NCBI GenBank assembly: GCA_035048485.1
Contig: CM068587.1
Location: forward strand, 30,336,534 to 30,400,533
DNA length: 64,000 nucleotides
Direction: 5' to 3'
Source of the DNA: Pteria penguin
Lineage: Eukaryota > Mollusca > Bivalvia > Pterioida > Pteriidae
Position 1 is the stretch's first letter, and every line of letters starts with the position of its first letter. Below, piece by piece: positions 14,719 to 29,800 of this stretch. The notes below the pieces were generated by a model. The model made no database searches. It saw only the letters and a program-made list of their open reading frames with translations, and was not told the DNA's origin. A program made the translations under genes and the position numbers.

Positions 14719-14772
14719 TTAGAATTACGATAGGTCGATGCCATCTTAAAACGCCTTCAATTTAGTGGCGTA

Positions 14773-14855
<83 letters not shown>

Positions 14856-17800
14856 AGTGGTCTTTCACCTCTCTTCTTTGATTCTACAGAATAGAAATAT
14901 AGAAGTGGAGGAATATAATTCAAATAAGTGTAGTTTCTGAAGTACTAAGCTGTATGTAATGGTATTTATGCCCACCTTCGCGGGAGAATGAATATTAGAA
15001 TATAATTGTATCGGTAATGATATATTGATTGTACAAGGAAACCATAATTATTCATCGATTGGATTATGACATGTTCCATGTGTTTTTGCACCCACAGACC
15101 ATGCAATACTGCTCTCATAGTTTTAACATGGATATGCATCAGATTTTGATTAGAAAATAAATGATTTGCATACATGTTTGATGAGGTTGTAGATTATGTT
15201 TTGAAGAGTTCTAGAAGCGATGAATCATTGTGTGTCAATATATGGAATGTTAAGTGTTATCGGGTAAAAGGATCGTATTTGATTAAAATGAAAAACTAAA
15301 TAATGAAGTAACAGCAGTATATATTATTTATTCTGCTAAAGTAAATGTGCAGATATTTTAGATTAAAACCATATGTATTCTATTTGTTCCGATTGTTTAT
15401 GATTGTGGCTGTTGATATTTCCAACTTAGATGCCGTTGCATATTTTGACCATGGAATTTGTCGGTGTTCTAAACTGATTATAATAAAAATAAAGTGAGAA
15501 TGTATCCAACACACTTGCTTTCTTTAATTGTATGGCATTTCCCAATGATCTACTGGTATTTATAAATCAAAGTAAAGGTGTAATGGCCTTTTTAGCGAAT
15601 ATCCATAATAGCAATGTTGAGTTCATTTACTAGTAATCAGTTGTTTATTAACTGCTATTGATTTATCTTTTTGTTGCAGCTATTTTCTTTACATTTCATA
15701 GCCTGGAATAAAAGATTTAGGGATATATATACATAGCAAACTTTATCATAAACCATATTTTTTGGGGGGGTTGGAGACAGGACTGTGATAATTAATACCT
15801 GTATTACTTGTGACATTACCTTGGCCTTTTACAAACTTTCTGCCTTAACTAGTGACTATGACCTTTTAACATTTGATCTAAAGCCGGTGTGGCCTAGTGG
15901 ATAAAGTGCTCGGCTCGTGATCGAGAAGTCGCGGGTTCGACTCCCGCCCGGGGCACACCGGTGTTCTGTCTTTCGGATGAGACAGTAAAAACCGAGGTCC
16001 CGTGTCACGGTAGGCGTGGCACGTAAAAGATCCCTCACTGCTTCGGGTGGGTCCGTTGCAAAGGTCTAAATTTGTATGCAATGCATCAGGCAGATGCCGT
16101 CACCATATACATGAAATAATCGTGGAGTGGCGTAAAACAATAATCAAACAAACAAACAAACATTTGATCTACTTTAATAAACTTAAAAAGTAAGCAATAA
16201 AACACTTGAAAAGGGGTTTTGACATTGCATTTTTAAATTCCTTACAACACTACCTTTGTATTGGTGCTAAAATGGTATGTATTGGTACTGACCTGGACCT
16301 CCATCTACTTCAACATTGGCTGTAATCTTTGAACATATAGAGAGAAGGCTTCTGTATTATATATTTAATATGGATATCCATGTTACAAAATCTTTTCTTT
16401 GACCTAGTGATCTTGAACATGACCTTTGATTTTCAAAATCTCTCAGGACATTAATGACAAACAATTTATCTTGTTTAATAATAATATTATGTCTGTTTTG
16501 TCAGTTTGTTTTATGTCAAAGGTCAAAATCATGGTAATTATCTATGATGTATGTTTGGACTTATGCTATACTATACCCTAATTTTTTTTTTTGTCAGAAA
16601 GATGCATGCATTATGCGATGGTGTGGTTGTCTTCAACAACCCACAAGTTTAATTATATTTGTATATATGTATTCATAATATTCCACTTCAATGAGGTGTA
16701 ACTCTGACTCTTTCACTACAGGATGTAACAGAGTCCCTGGACCCTGCCTTAAGACCTGTATTGCTGCATGAAACCTTCCAGAGAGGAGGTCACACTGTCA
16801 TCAAATTAGGCGACACAGAGATAGAATATAATCAAGGATTCAGGTATGTTTCCTCCAGGAACAAGAAATTCTGAGGTATTTACTCCAAGAGAATAAGGGG
16901 TTCAGATATGTTTCCAAAAGGAAAATAAAGAAATCAAGGGTCACATATTTAAAACTTTAACTCCTTGTTAAGCTAACCAATGCTTAAATGTTATCTTACT
17001 ATTTCTTTGAAATGAAAAGAATATTAGTAAAGGTCTTTATACTGATTTGTTGCATATGTAATCAGCAAATTAATGTAATTTAAATATATATACAGCTACT
17101 TCACAAATTTAACTTACTGTCTTTCAAACTTCAATCACTTGTTAGCTTAATTAATGGTTATATTTTTGTACAACTGGATCTTTGTTATTAGTCCCCTAAT
17201 GGTGAATTTTGCTGAAGGAGACTTTAGGTTTTCACTTGGTCCATCTGTCTGTCTGTCCATCAGTCAGTCTGTCTGTCAGACCGGCTTGCAGCTTATCATT
17301 TGATATTGGTACATTGTTTTACCATGACAAGCTACAGATCTCATTCATATTTTATTCCGGTTTGTTGATTATTTGCTGAGATATGACTTTTGAAAATTAA
17401 TGCAAAAATCAGTTTTTTTTGCATTTTGCATTCTATCTGGTCAGGGTTGCAGATATTCATTTGATGTTTGGTACATTGCTTTACCATGACAAGTTATAGA
17501 TCAAGTTTGAATTATATTCTAGTTCTTTAAGTTTTTGTGGAGTTATGGCCTCTGGACAAATTAATGCAAAGACTCATTTATGCACTTTGTATTTACAGAA
17601 ATATATTTACGGTATCAGCCACTTATAAAATTTATATGTGTGCATTGTAATATGTGTTGGGGATGGTAATTGAAATGGTTTACTTCAGCAACACTCTCAG
17701 AATGCTTGTTGAGATGTTGTTATTAATTCTGAATACAAAGGACTCATTTCTTAGTATGTGTGGCGTTATGTAAAATAAAATGCCAAAGTGGCAATATCAG

Positions 17801-20800
17801 TGGTGTACCCCTTCTAAACTATTTTTTCCTTATTATCATGGAATTCTCTTTATCCACAGGCTATACATGACTACATCTATGGGTAATCCTCACTACCTAC
17901 CTGCTGTGTATATACAGGTCAACATAATCAACTTTACTGTCACTTTTGAAGGTTTACAGGAACAGTTACTGTCAGCAGTTGTCAGACAGGTGGGTGCACA
18001 CCTTTTTGCATTTGCCAGAAAAGTTTACATTAGGTCATTTTTAGTTAAGGTACAAATGTTTCAAATCACAGATGCATATGTGATATTTAAGATAAACTTA
18101 CCCTAATTGGACAACCTATGTTTGCTGCATTGTAGTATCATGCATGTATCAAGTTATGTAACATAATTTAACAATATTAACACAGTTGATGATTTGGCAC
18201 CAAAAACTTTGAAAAAATTATTTTTCAGGGTATACCTAGTAATTTATGTATTTTTGAAATGCTCTCTACCTTATGGCTGTTTTAAAAGTAATTTAGCTAA
18301 AGTTGGACAAGAAATGAGAAGAACTTCAACTTGATGAAAAAAATATCAAGTTTTGTAACTTTTATGTGAGTTTGGTGGTCGTGTTTGGTATTAGTGATTT
18401 AGAAAGACATATTAAGCAAATGGGTAAGTAAAAAGTAGAGTGACAAAATAGTTGAAATTAAATAGTTAAAATAATTGTGGCACATCCAGACCAGGATGAC
18501 CTTTACGGAGTATGTACATGCCATTATTTTCTGGCTAAAACCCATATTTTGTTATTGCCCATGGACTAAGATAGTAAATTCCACTTGTCTTCCTAACTCC
18601 TCCTTAACCTTTAAATGCATTCTAATGAAACTTAGTACATACAAAAATCACAATATGTAGATTTTCATATTTTAAGTGGAATCCTGTCATAAAAGTTTAA
18701 CAGGAGTTATGACCCTTGGACTATATGTGCTGTTCAAAAAATGTCATATGAATATTTTGCTGCCAGAGGGGGCATTTGTGACATAACAACACATCTAGCT
18801 TATGATTAATTTACCTGATTTTTCAAAAGTTATTGCCCTTTAATGAAAAATGGTATATTTATAACAGAATTTTTTTTTGGCATGCTAGATACTTGGTCTA
18901 ACAAGTTTTGTCCCAAGTGACCCTTTTTTACATGTATTATTATTGTTTAGTAAAGTGTTATTTTAAGGCATTGTAGAAGCTTGCTTTCCAAAAAATGTAT
19001 TGAGATTAGGCGACAGACATATTTTGCAACATAGACTTTGCTCTTGTTTACCAGGAAAATTGAAATCATACTATCTATAATGCTTCCTGTATAGAAATTT
19101 AGTGATCTACTATGGCATGAAAGTATGTCATCATGTGATCTACTTTGGCATGAAAGTATGTCATTATGTGATCTATTTTGCCATGAAAGTATTTCATCAT
19201 GTGATCAGAATTCTGAAAGCTCATTAGAAATGACAGAAAATTATTGCTGTACTGAATGTGTTTCATGGTGAATTGTAGTTAATTTTCGATTCTGAAATCA
19301 TTTCAAAATCATTACATGCAAATGAAATTAGAGTTGAATTTGGCAGATAATTATAATTTTTCCACAATCCAACAATCTGTGTTGAATTTGGCTCATAATT
19401 ATGATTTTTCACAATCCAACAAACAAAAAGAAGAATTTGCTTGTAGAGCAATAAGGCATCAAATATACAACCTACACATCTGATATGGTACATTAACAAC
19501 ATTCATGCTAATTAGTTGTCTTTCACCAGCAGTGGCTTCTTACAGAGATAATAAATGTTGGGCGGTTCAATCATGTGATATATGTTTTTCATATGTCTTG
19601 CCTCATGCTGAATCATTTAATATTATAGACTCTATATGGTAGAGCCTTCTCGGATCATCATAATTTTTCATTCTTCATGGCTGTATATTCATTTATAGAC
19701 ACTAGTCAGGTGATCTGAACATATTATGTAAAACATATTCCACAATAAAGTCATTACTTTGTACAAGTTATTGCAAACATCAATTAGTAACCATGAAAAC
19801 GAAGCTTCAAAAGATCCATGATGGTGTCAGTTGATTAGTTAGAGAAATAGGTTTCTCTCTTGTCATTAAATGCTCTTGGTAATCAAGGTATTTGAACCTG
19901 TTTGAAATTCTGAAGAAAGTACCATGCTGGTGTAGATTGTGTGTGTATAATACTAGATTATTTTTGGAAAAAAATATATGTATATAGTATACAAACAATC
20001 AGCTTACAATGTGGACTAATAGACATAATAAAGTAAAAAATTATGGCAGTGTTAATGTAGTATTGAATAGTCTGATTCTCAGTTATTGTTTACTGAATGG
20101 TCTGATACTCAGTGATCTAATTCTGAATGATCTGATACTCAGTGATCTGATACTGAATGATCTGGTACTTAGTGATCTAATACTGAATGATCTGATACTC
20201 AGTGATCTAATACTGGATGATCTTGTACTCGGTGATCTAAAAGTGAATGATCTGGTACTCAGTGGTCTAATACTGAATGGTCTATTACTCAGTAATCTGA
20301 TACTGAATGATCTGATACTCAGTGATTGATCTGTTACTCAGTGATCTAATACTGAATGATCTGATACTCAGTAATCTACCACTGAATGATCTGATACTCA
20401 GTGATCTAATACTGAATGATCTGATACTCAGTGATTTAATAGTGAATGATCTGATACTCGGTGATCTAATACTGAATGATCTGATACTCAGTGATCTAAT
20501 ACTGAATGATCTAATACTCAGTGATCTAATACTGAATGACCTGATACTCGATACTCAATGATCTAATACTGAATGATCTGAAATGCAGTGATCTAACACT
20601 GAATGATCTTGTACTCAGTGATCTAATACAGAATGATTTGATACTCATTGATCTAATACTGAATGATCTGATACTCAGTGATCTAATACTGAATGATCTA
20701 ATATTCAGTGATCTAATACTGAGTGACCTGATACTCAGTGATCTAATACTGAATGATCTGAAATGCAGTGATCTAACACTGAATGATCTTGTACTCAGTG

Positions 20801-23800
20801 ATCTATTACTTAATGATTTGATACTCATTGATCTAATACTGAATGATCTGATACTCAGTGATCTAATACTGAATGATTTGTTACTCAGTGATCTAATACT
20901 GAATGACCTGATACTCAGTGATCTAATAGTCAATGATCTGGTACTCAGTGATCTGATACTAAATGATTTGATACTCATTGATCTAACACTGAATGATCTT
21001 GTACTCAGTGATCTAATACTGAATGATCTGTTACTCAGTGATCTAATACTGAATGACCTGATACTCAGTGATCTAATACTGAATGATTTGTTACTCAGTG
21101 ATCTAATACTGAATGACCTGATACTCAGTGATCTAATAGTCAATGATCTGGTACTCAGTGATCTGATACTAAATGATTTGATACTCATTGATCTAACACT
21201 GAATGATCTTGTACTCAGTGATATAATACTGAATGACCTTGTACTCAGTGATCTAATACTGAATGATCTTGTGATCCCTAACATAGTGTTAGTGATGTGA
21301 TACTGAATATTGAATTATATGATATTGATATGATATTCAATGATCTGATACTCAATGATCTGATACTCTGTGGTGTGCTAAAGTATGATCTGGTACATAG
21401 TGTTAGTGATGTAATACTGAATCTGATATTGATATGGTATTCATTGATCTGATACTCAGTGATCTGATATTCTGTGGTCTATTAAAGTATGATCCGTAAC
21501 ATAGTGTTGGTGATGTAATACTGAGTTTTGAATCATCTGATACTGATCTGATACTCAATGATCTGATACTCAGTTGTCTGATACTTGCTGATTGAATACA
21601 ATGTGGACTTTATCATACTGACAGTTGCATTACATTACCTTTTCTTCAACATGACTTTTTTTCTGTTTAAATCATACATCCTACAATTCACTCTTCCACA
21701 AAACACAATATTTTATTGTGATGACATCATCTAAGGTCCAACAAAACTCCGACAAATAATGCATTTGTTTATGGCATCATAAACAGAACAATTGAAAATC
21801 GTCTGAATGTCACATTCTTTTATGAACCATGGAAGTCAGTCTGATTAAAACCATTATTTTTATTCCGCTTTTCTATTTGTCCCATTGCGGATAAATAGAG
21901 AAGCGGAATAAAGATATGGTTTTAATTAGATTGCATAGAAGTGTGCTTGGGAAGATGGAGTTCTCCCAATGATAGTACACTAATGACGTTATCATTGTAA
22001 TATGATGTGTATACTGAGTACCTTCTGCAATGTTTCTTACAACAGTTGTAAAAACAGATTTGATGCTCTCATAAAAATAGAGTCACATGAAATATATGTG
22101 ATTTACAGTATTTAAGGAATTCTGAAAGATACTACATTTTTTTCTGCCCATCTAGTGAAATTTTACTTATAGTTACTTAACCATGTCCTTGAGTTTTCCC
22201 TATAGAAAAAGAAATTATATGGAAAGAAAATATTTGATATCTTGATAATTCAAGTCAATAAGCTAAATTTTTCTTTTTATATTTAAGGCAAAATCTAAGT
22301 GCAATTTGTGTTGATAATAATTTTCTTTGCTCATTTCCTCTTATGTTCCTGGAACCATGACTTTAGTAAGAATAAACTCATTAAGCAGATGTTAGATTCA
22401 GGTCATTCGAAGTGAAGGTCATATGTAAGGTTATGTGGGTAATGTAGTTTTGCTGTTTTTCCCATTAAAAGAAATGTGAATAGATGTTTATAGATGTAAT
22501 GGAAATAGACCATGATGACATTTCAATGTATATGGCACATTGTATTATCTGATTTAAAAGAAAATGATCTGTAATAATGCATTTTCATTTTTGATGGCAG
22601 GAAAAACCTATATTGGAAACTCAACGCAGTGATTTGCTCGGCAGTATAGCAGATGATGTGAAAAAGCTTCGAAACCTAGAAGACAGATCTTTAAGTCTGT
22701 TACAGAATACTAAAGGTATCCCAGCATTTATACTTCTATTTCTTATCATGATAGATGTGAACCATGTAAATACGATTTGTAGAGGATTGAAAATATATAA
22801 TATAGAAGTGTCTTGTATTATCCTAGATATAGACCCAGTAATAATGTGTTACTTAGTTTTAATATTCAGACCCCATTATACATGTAATGTGTGACTTAAC
22901 CTTTAATATCCAGACCCCATTATAATGACATTGTGTTACTTAACATTCAAAATTCAGACTTCATTATAGTTTGTAACTCAACTTTCACTTTATTTTCTTA
23001 TAATCATATCTTTCTGAATAAATTTGTTTTTATGTTTTAAAACATGTTTTAAGTGTTAATATACATTTAATCTGTTGTCACCTGCACAAGAAACAATATA
23101 ATGTATTTGACCATGCATTTTTGTATGCAGTTCCTTATATAATTTGTACTATTGATTATTACAGTATCAAGAACATACCTGCATTGAATATATATGCTCA
23201 GTACTGTATTTCAGTATTGACTTTGTTTATGGGCATGTTAGTTTTCAATTACACCAGAGAGATTGGTGTTATTTAGACTACATTAGAAATAATATTCACT
23301 TCAATATAAATAAAAACATCTTTGAAATACTCATCATTTTGAAAATCTGAATGTGTTGTAATAGTTTTCATTATGTTCCTTTATGATCTTTTAAGCTGAT
23401 AAATTGAAAAACATGCATTGTGAATATAATTGTATGAGGGATTGTATTTCCCCAGAAGTCTAATCCTGTAAATGTATCTACAAGTAATAATGGTTTCATT
23501 CAGTCCAAGCTACTTGGCGTGATTGATGGAAATGTTTCAGTATTATCAGGAGATTTTTTGTCATGAGCTGTCAAAGAAGTCATCGAAATTGATCAGTTAA
23601 TTTATATTATATGTACTTAACTGATCAGGAATCATGATTACAATGGATTACCATAGAAATATTATATCTTCAGACATTACGTCATAAATTTGTGTTTCAG
23701 ATTTACCAGAGGATGAGCAAATGAGTACGATATCATATACATGTAGCTTCTCTCCCCTTCACACTGTCATAGATACAAACATCTCTTTCATCATATTCAC

Positions 23801-26800
23801 TGTAGTCAGGGTTTATTACTCCATCATGTCACTGCAAACTTTGTAATAATATCATGGTTACCAATATGTCATAATCCTTTATAGTGATATCTTAGATACC
23901 AATATGTCACAAACCTTTATAATGATATCTTGGTTACCAGTATGTCATAAAACTTTGTAATGATATCTTGGTTACCAATGTGTCATATAACTTTGTAATG
24001 ATATCTTGGTTACCTATATGTCATTCAACTTTGTGATGAAATCTTGGTTACCAATATGTCATAAAACTTTGTAATGATGGCTTGGTTAACTATGTCATAA
24101 AACTTTGTAGTGATGTCTTGGTTACCAATATGTCATAAAACTTTATAATGATATCTTGATTACCAACATGTCATAAAACTTTGTAATGATATCTTGGTTA
24201 CCAATATCTCATAAAGCTTTGTAATGATATTTTGGTTACCAATATGTCATATAACTTTGTAATGATATCTTGGTTACCTATATGTCATTCAACTTTGTGA
24301 TGAAATCTTGGTTACCAATACGTCATAAAACTTTGTAATGATATCTTGGTTAACTGTCATAAAACTTTGTAGTCTTGTTTACCAATATGTCATAAAACTT
24401 TGTAATGATATCTTGGTTACCAATGTCATAAAACTTTGTAATGATATCTTGGTTACCAATGTCAGAAATCTTTGTAATGATATCTGGTTACCAATATATC
24501 CTAAAATACTAATTTATAAAATCATACATCTCCAATCATTTTTAGTGTAACTATATGCATGTTTATTACTGAAAAGAAAATATGTATACAAGAATTGGTT
24601 GACCAGGATTGTTAAAAAGATCTGAAAATCATGCTTATACAGGCAAGGTTTTGTTAGTGACAGGATGGGTCATTGACCTTGACCTCAGTGAAGATGATTA
24701 TTTGTAGGTCATTCTACATCTATCATAGTAATGAGTAGAATCCTGTCATACTGTATAAGGTTCAGAGTATATAACAAGTCATATTTACCTATCTACATGG
24801 TAATACTTTAAATTTCTGGTACAGGTACCAGGTATAATAATATCTTAATCAATTCCCAGGTTGAATTCATTAAGTTCTCTTCAATTTGTCATATATGTTT
24901 CTTGGATCGGTTTGAAGATTTTGGAAATAAAACACATAGTATTTAATTTTGTAGTTTCATAGTCTGGATTGTGGATGACTTAATTGTTCTATAGTGTACT
25001 CATGGTACTGAGGATTTAGTTATTGTTTCAGCATTGTTGCATTTTATTGATTGATTTATTTTTTTTCCATTTCTTAAAATGCTGACACAGAATGTCTGAA
25101 AAGCTATAGTGGTACCCTTAGTGTTTATGTTCATGTAGTCAAACACTTTTCTTTGGTCATAAAATATGAACAGTAAGTGATAGGATACCAAAGATTTTGG
25201 CCTATTGACCTTGACTTTGAGCTTTGACTTTCTTTTCAAAAACTTAAACCTTGGTCATAACTTATAACACTGTAAGAGATATGGCTTTGATATTTCATGT
25301 GGGTATTCCTTCTGACATTACATTTCTCAGGGTACCAAAATTTGACATAGTGACCTTAACTAGAGATTTGACTTACTTTACAAAAACTTTAAACTTACTA
25401 GTAATCATATCTTATCAACAGCTTAAGATATTAAGGCTTTAATATTTCACATGCATATTCATTTTGCCATGACCTTTTACTAGATGTCAAACTGAGGGGA
25501 GGGGGGTTGTGACTTTGGCCTTGAGATTTGACTATTTTCTCAGAAAAACTTGTCACAACTTATGAACAACAAGAGATACAGCTCTAAATTTTCATATCTG
25601 TATTTCTTATGAAAAGAGCTTCACAGGGTAACACAAATTTTGACCTTGTGATCTTCATTAGATTTTGACCCACTTCTCAAAAAAACTTTTTAAGCCATAA
25701 AGGGTAGCCTTCGATATCTTGTTTGTTTTTTCCTCATGAAAAAACCTTTTCATGGGTACCATAACCTTGACCTTGAATTTTATGTTTTTTGACATCATTG
25801 TTAACATACAAACAACATCATTATCATATATTATAGTTTCTTTTTTTCTAACAACCACTGTTGACCTCATGACTTCAACATTTATGTTCTACTCATTTTT
25901 CAAAACCTAAAGCTTATCATTAGTTATGTTTACAAATGTCCATTTTCCCAACAAACTATGTTGTCTTCTGACAACTCTTATTATGTAAAGTTTTCATGTA
26001 GACCATACAATGTATACTGATATTTGATGTGGTTTTGGATGACAGTTGATGGTACTGTTTTGCTCTACGTACATGGAGAAAGAATTTTAAACTTAATACA
26101 ATATTCAGCTCTCTTTAAAATCATCTGGGACATCTTCTTTATAAAGTTTGGATGTATGCTTTAAATGCTATGTGTGACCTAAGATTTCCTTTGAGTGCTG
26201 TGTTAAGAAGGATGAATTAGGTTAATGGTAGTCAAGGTACAAGTGTTCTGTCCTTTTATTCTGTCCGTTATTATGGATGTATGATACACATTTCTAATGT
26301 ACTACATGCACTTTGTTCTGACAGGGATGTTAGTTGTTTTGGACAGTTTAGATTTATTTAGTTCTTTGCTGTGGTAGATTGGCTAACTTGAATTTATGTT
26401 TATCTTCCCAATATTCATTTGGATATGTGACACATCAGTGATTTTGATTATTTTACCTGTTTTTTTTCCCTTTTGTATTCCATTGACCTGTGATGCAGGT
26501 TTTTGTTTCCAATATTATTTTCATCAATATAGTCATTATTCATCATTTCTTCATTCATGATGATATTTATATCTTTAAGTTACAATTCTTTTTAGTATTT
26601 TAGTTCAGTGTATACAATATAATACCTCTACACTTGCTTATATTGCATCCACATATACATATATTCAATAATACTGCTTTTTTGCAGAATTTTATTTAAG
26701 AGTTAAAAAGGTTTTTTTTTTTAATATGTCACTTAATACTGTATTAGCTAATACTTCTAAAATTAATCAAAATCAGGAGAAGGTAACTGTGAGTTTTTCT

Positions 26801-29800
26801 GCATTACATCATTTTTTTTTTTATCAAATTATGCAATAAATATTTACTGCTGTATCAACAAGATATAACTTTTTATGAAAATTTACAATTCTGGCTTAAA
26901 TGTTTCAGCATTCTATAATGGTATATTCATAAACAAACAGTGTTATTTTTATGTTATAAACCAATTACTGATACTGTAGTATTACAGGATATTTTTTCTT
27001 GTTTTATTGTCAATGTAACATTTTGCAGTCTCTGTGATTTGTTATTTCATATTATCATTACTTTTAAACAAAGTCATGAAAATAAGTTGCTATGGATTTT
27101 TAAAGTTTTATTGAGAACTTTGACTTCATACAATTTATTTCAAAAGGATGAAATAAAGAGGGAAATTTACACCATACATGTATCGTAATTTATTCTTTTG
27201 TATGTTTCAAAAAGATTATGGACATTTTTTATCTGGTAATCATTTAATATGAATAATTATAGGCCACATACTGGACGACCAAGACCTGGTGGATACATTA
27301 CAACTAAGTAAAGGAAAGTCAGAAGCCATTCACAAGCGGGTAGCTCAGTCAGAGGAAACAGAAAAGAAACTCAGTATGGCTAGACAGCGTTATTTACCGG
27401 TAAGCAGGAATTTGAAGATGATATCTAATGATTATAATGTAAATCTGTACATATAGCTCTGCTTTCATAGTATATAATTATATTTGAAATGTACGTTAGG
27501 ACAGTCATGAGGTTTAAGTAATGGATATTTCATGCAGTCTGAATAGTAACTGTCTTACTAATGAAGTAGGTGTGGTTTTCAGTACGAGGGTGCAGAGTGT
27601 GACATCACGTCTACTCCATTAATAAGACAGTTTTTACAAGGACAATATGATATAACCGACTTGTCACATATTTCATACTCAGCGCAATTAACATACACTT
27701 TTAAAAGCATACACACATGTTGTTTTATTATCCATGACATAATTTCAAAAAAGTTTAATTGCTTTATAACAATAAAAACTGAGCTGTCTTGTCTTTAAAT
27801 ATAAATCTGTATCATTGTTTTTCACCATTTGAATTCATTATATATTTCATAAATTCTGTATTGTTTTGACTCTTCATGATGCTGTACTTCAATACATGCA
27901 ACCTGTTTTGTCATCGGTACATTGCAGCCAGAGGTTCTGCTTTATACATTATACTCTCGGTATTACTTATTGTTGGCGATAAGAGATGCTACATTATACC
28001 TAATAAATTCCATTTTGCTTTCAGGTAGCAATTTTTAGTTCTGCATTGTTTCTAGGTGGCATCCACAGGTGCTTTTTGTACCTTACGAATTTTATTCTGT
28101 TCCTAGGTGGCAACCAGAGGTGCTACTTTGTACTTTGTGTTAGCGGACCTCTCTGGGATCGACATCATGTATCAGTTTTCACTGGACTGGTTCAAGGAGA
28201 TGTTCGTCACCTGTATAGCTAATCCCAATGCAGAGAGTCAGGATCCTTCCCAAGTCAGTAGGCGTAAATCAAGTGTGATAGGACTGGTGCGTTCTATTCG
28301 TCCCAGCAGTCGTAAAGGATCTAGTGCCTCAAGAGGAAGTGTAGTAGAGGCTTTACAGGAATCGTCAAAGATGGAGAATCCAGATGAGCTTCGAAAACAT
28401 ATGCTGGAAATGATCAATAGGTCTGCAAACTCTCATCATCTCTTCAGTGTACTGACTTACTTAATTTCAGTTTAGTCATTGTATTTTGTAGTCTGAACTA
28501 AAACTAGATTGCCTTTAAAATTTTGAACTAAATTATGTCCAGTATAGCAGAAGGCTTGGCAAGCACCACTTATGATTCAAATAATAATGAAAATAATGTA
28601 CCCTGATACTGTCAATCACCAATCAAAGAAGTAAACTTGATATTGTCAGGGTTTTGTTTTTAGTATATCCACTGTAAGTTACATAGTGAACTAGCAGAAT
28701 TTTGTTAGTAGAAAGCATGCCTCTGGGCCAAAAGGTCCATGGCTCAAGTAGAATTCGCAAGCCTTTGATGTCGTGTCTTTAGGATGAGACAGTAAATTTT
28801 GAGATCTCTTATCATGGTTCATATTTCTCTTATCATGACTTAACATGCAAAAGAGCTCTAACTGTTTGCAATGGTTCTTTTGCATAATAGGTCAAAATTT
28901 CTGTGCATTGCATCAGGTAGATATCATAGCTTATTAGAGCAATAATATAAAAACAATAATCAAACAAACAAGTTGTATAGTTACATTGGGCAGTACCCTT
29001 ATCATTATGATTCCTGTTTTCAGACTGACATCCAGTATTTATCGTGTGGTTTCTGTGTCACTGTTCGCCAATCATCAGTTGACATTCTCCTTCATGATGT
29101 GCTCAAGTATAATGAGATCCAATGAGAAGTATGAAGACATTACATCTACGGGTAAAGTTACAGAGATGGAGTGGCAGACTTTCTTACAAGGCAATATCAT
29201 GGCCAACATGATGGACGAGAAAACCTTAGAGCACCATGATGGTAAGTCTTTATTTACCAAAAATATTATTTTGACATTAAATTGAAAAACACCCAGTTTA
29301 TTGTTGAGCAAAAGACTTTAGAGTTAAGTAAACAGAGAAGTCAAATTCAAGTGATTCTTATGTACACCAAAATGGATAACAGTAACTTCCAATTATGTCA
29401 GTTTTTTGTTTAAGGTCTGATTAAGTATATGTATCAGGAGGTCTTATTTAAATGTTTAGCTCAAAGTCCTAATAAATGACAAATTATTTTTTCGGCCCTA
29501 TGAAGTTTGAATGATGAATTGAGACATACAGTGGAATTGCAATAATTTGAAGTGTTAGGAACCCTTGAATCACTTTGAGTTTCTGTAGATTTTAGTTTAT
29601 GAAGTCTCCGTTAACAGAATGTACAGAAAGACTGTGGGACTGCATGATTATTTTGAGTGTCTGGGGATTTCCAAGTTACTAGAATTTGAGTCATTATAGT
29701 TCAACTTTATACAGATAAACTATGATATATAGATTATTGCTGAATTCTTTTTTATACTTTTACAGTGGTTTATTGTAAATAATGTCTCTAATCAAATCAA

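Noticed and set aside
14550..14765. ORFs of alternating Tyr-Ile
   Set aside because: Translation of a TA dinucleotide array.
15883..15955. Possible tRNA gene
   Set aside because: The tRNA-like sequence is the head of a SINE with a 3' body, tail and target-site duplication; similar heads recur in the window.
20009..21300. Repeated ORFs on both strands ([20 protein letters not shown])
   Set aside because: By-product of a stop-free 30-bp tandem repeat; both strands are equally open.
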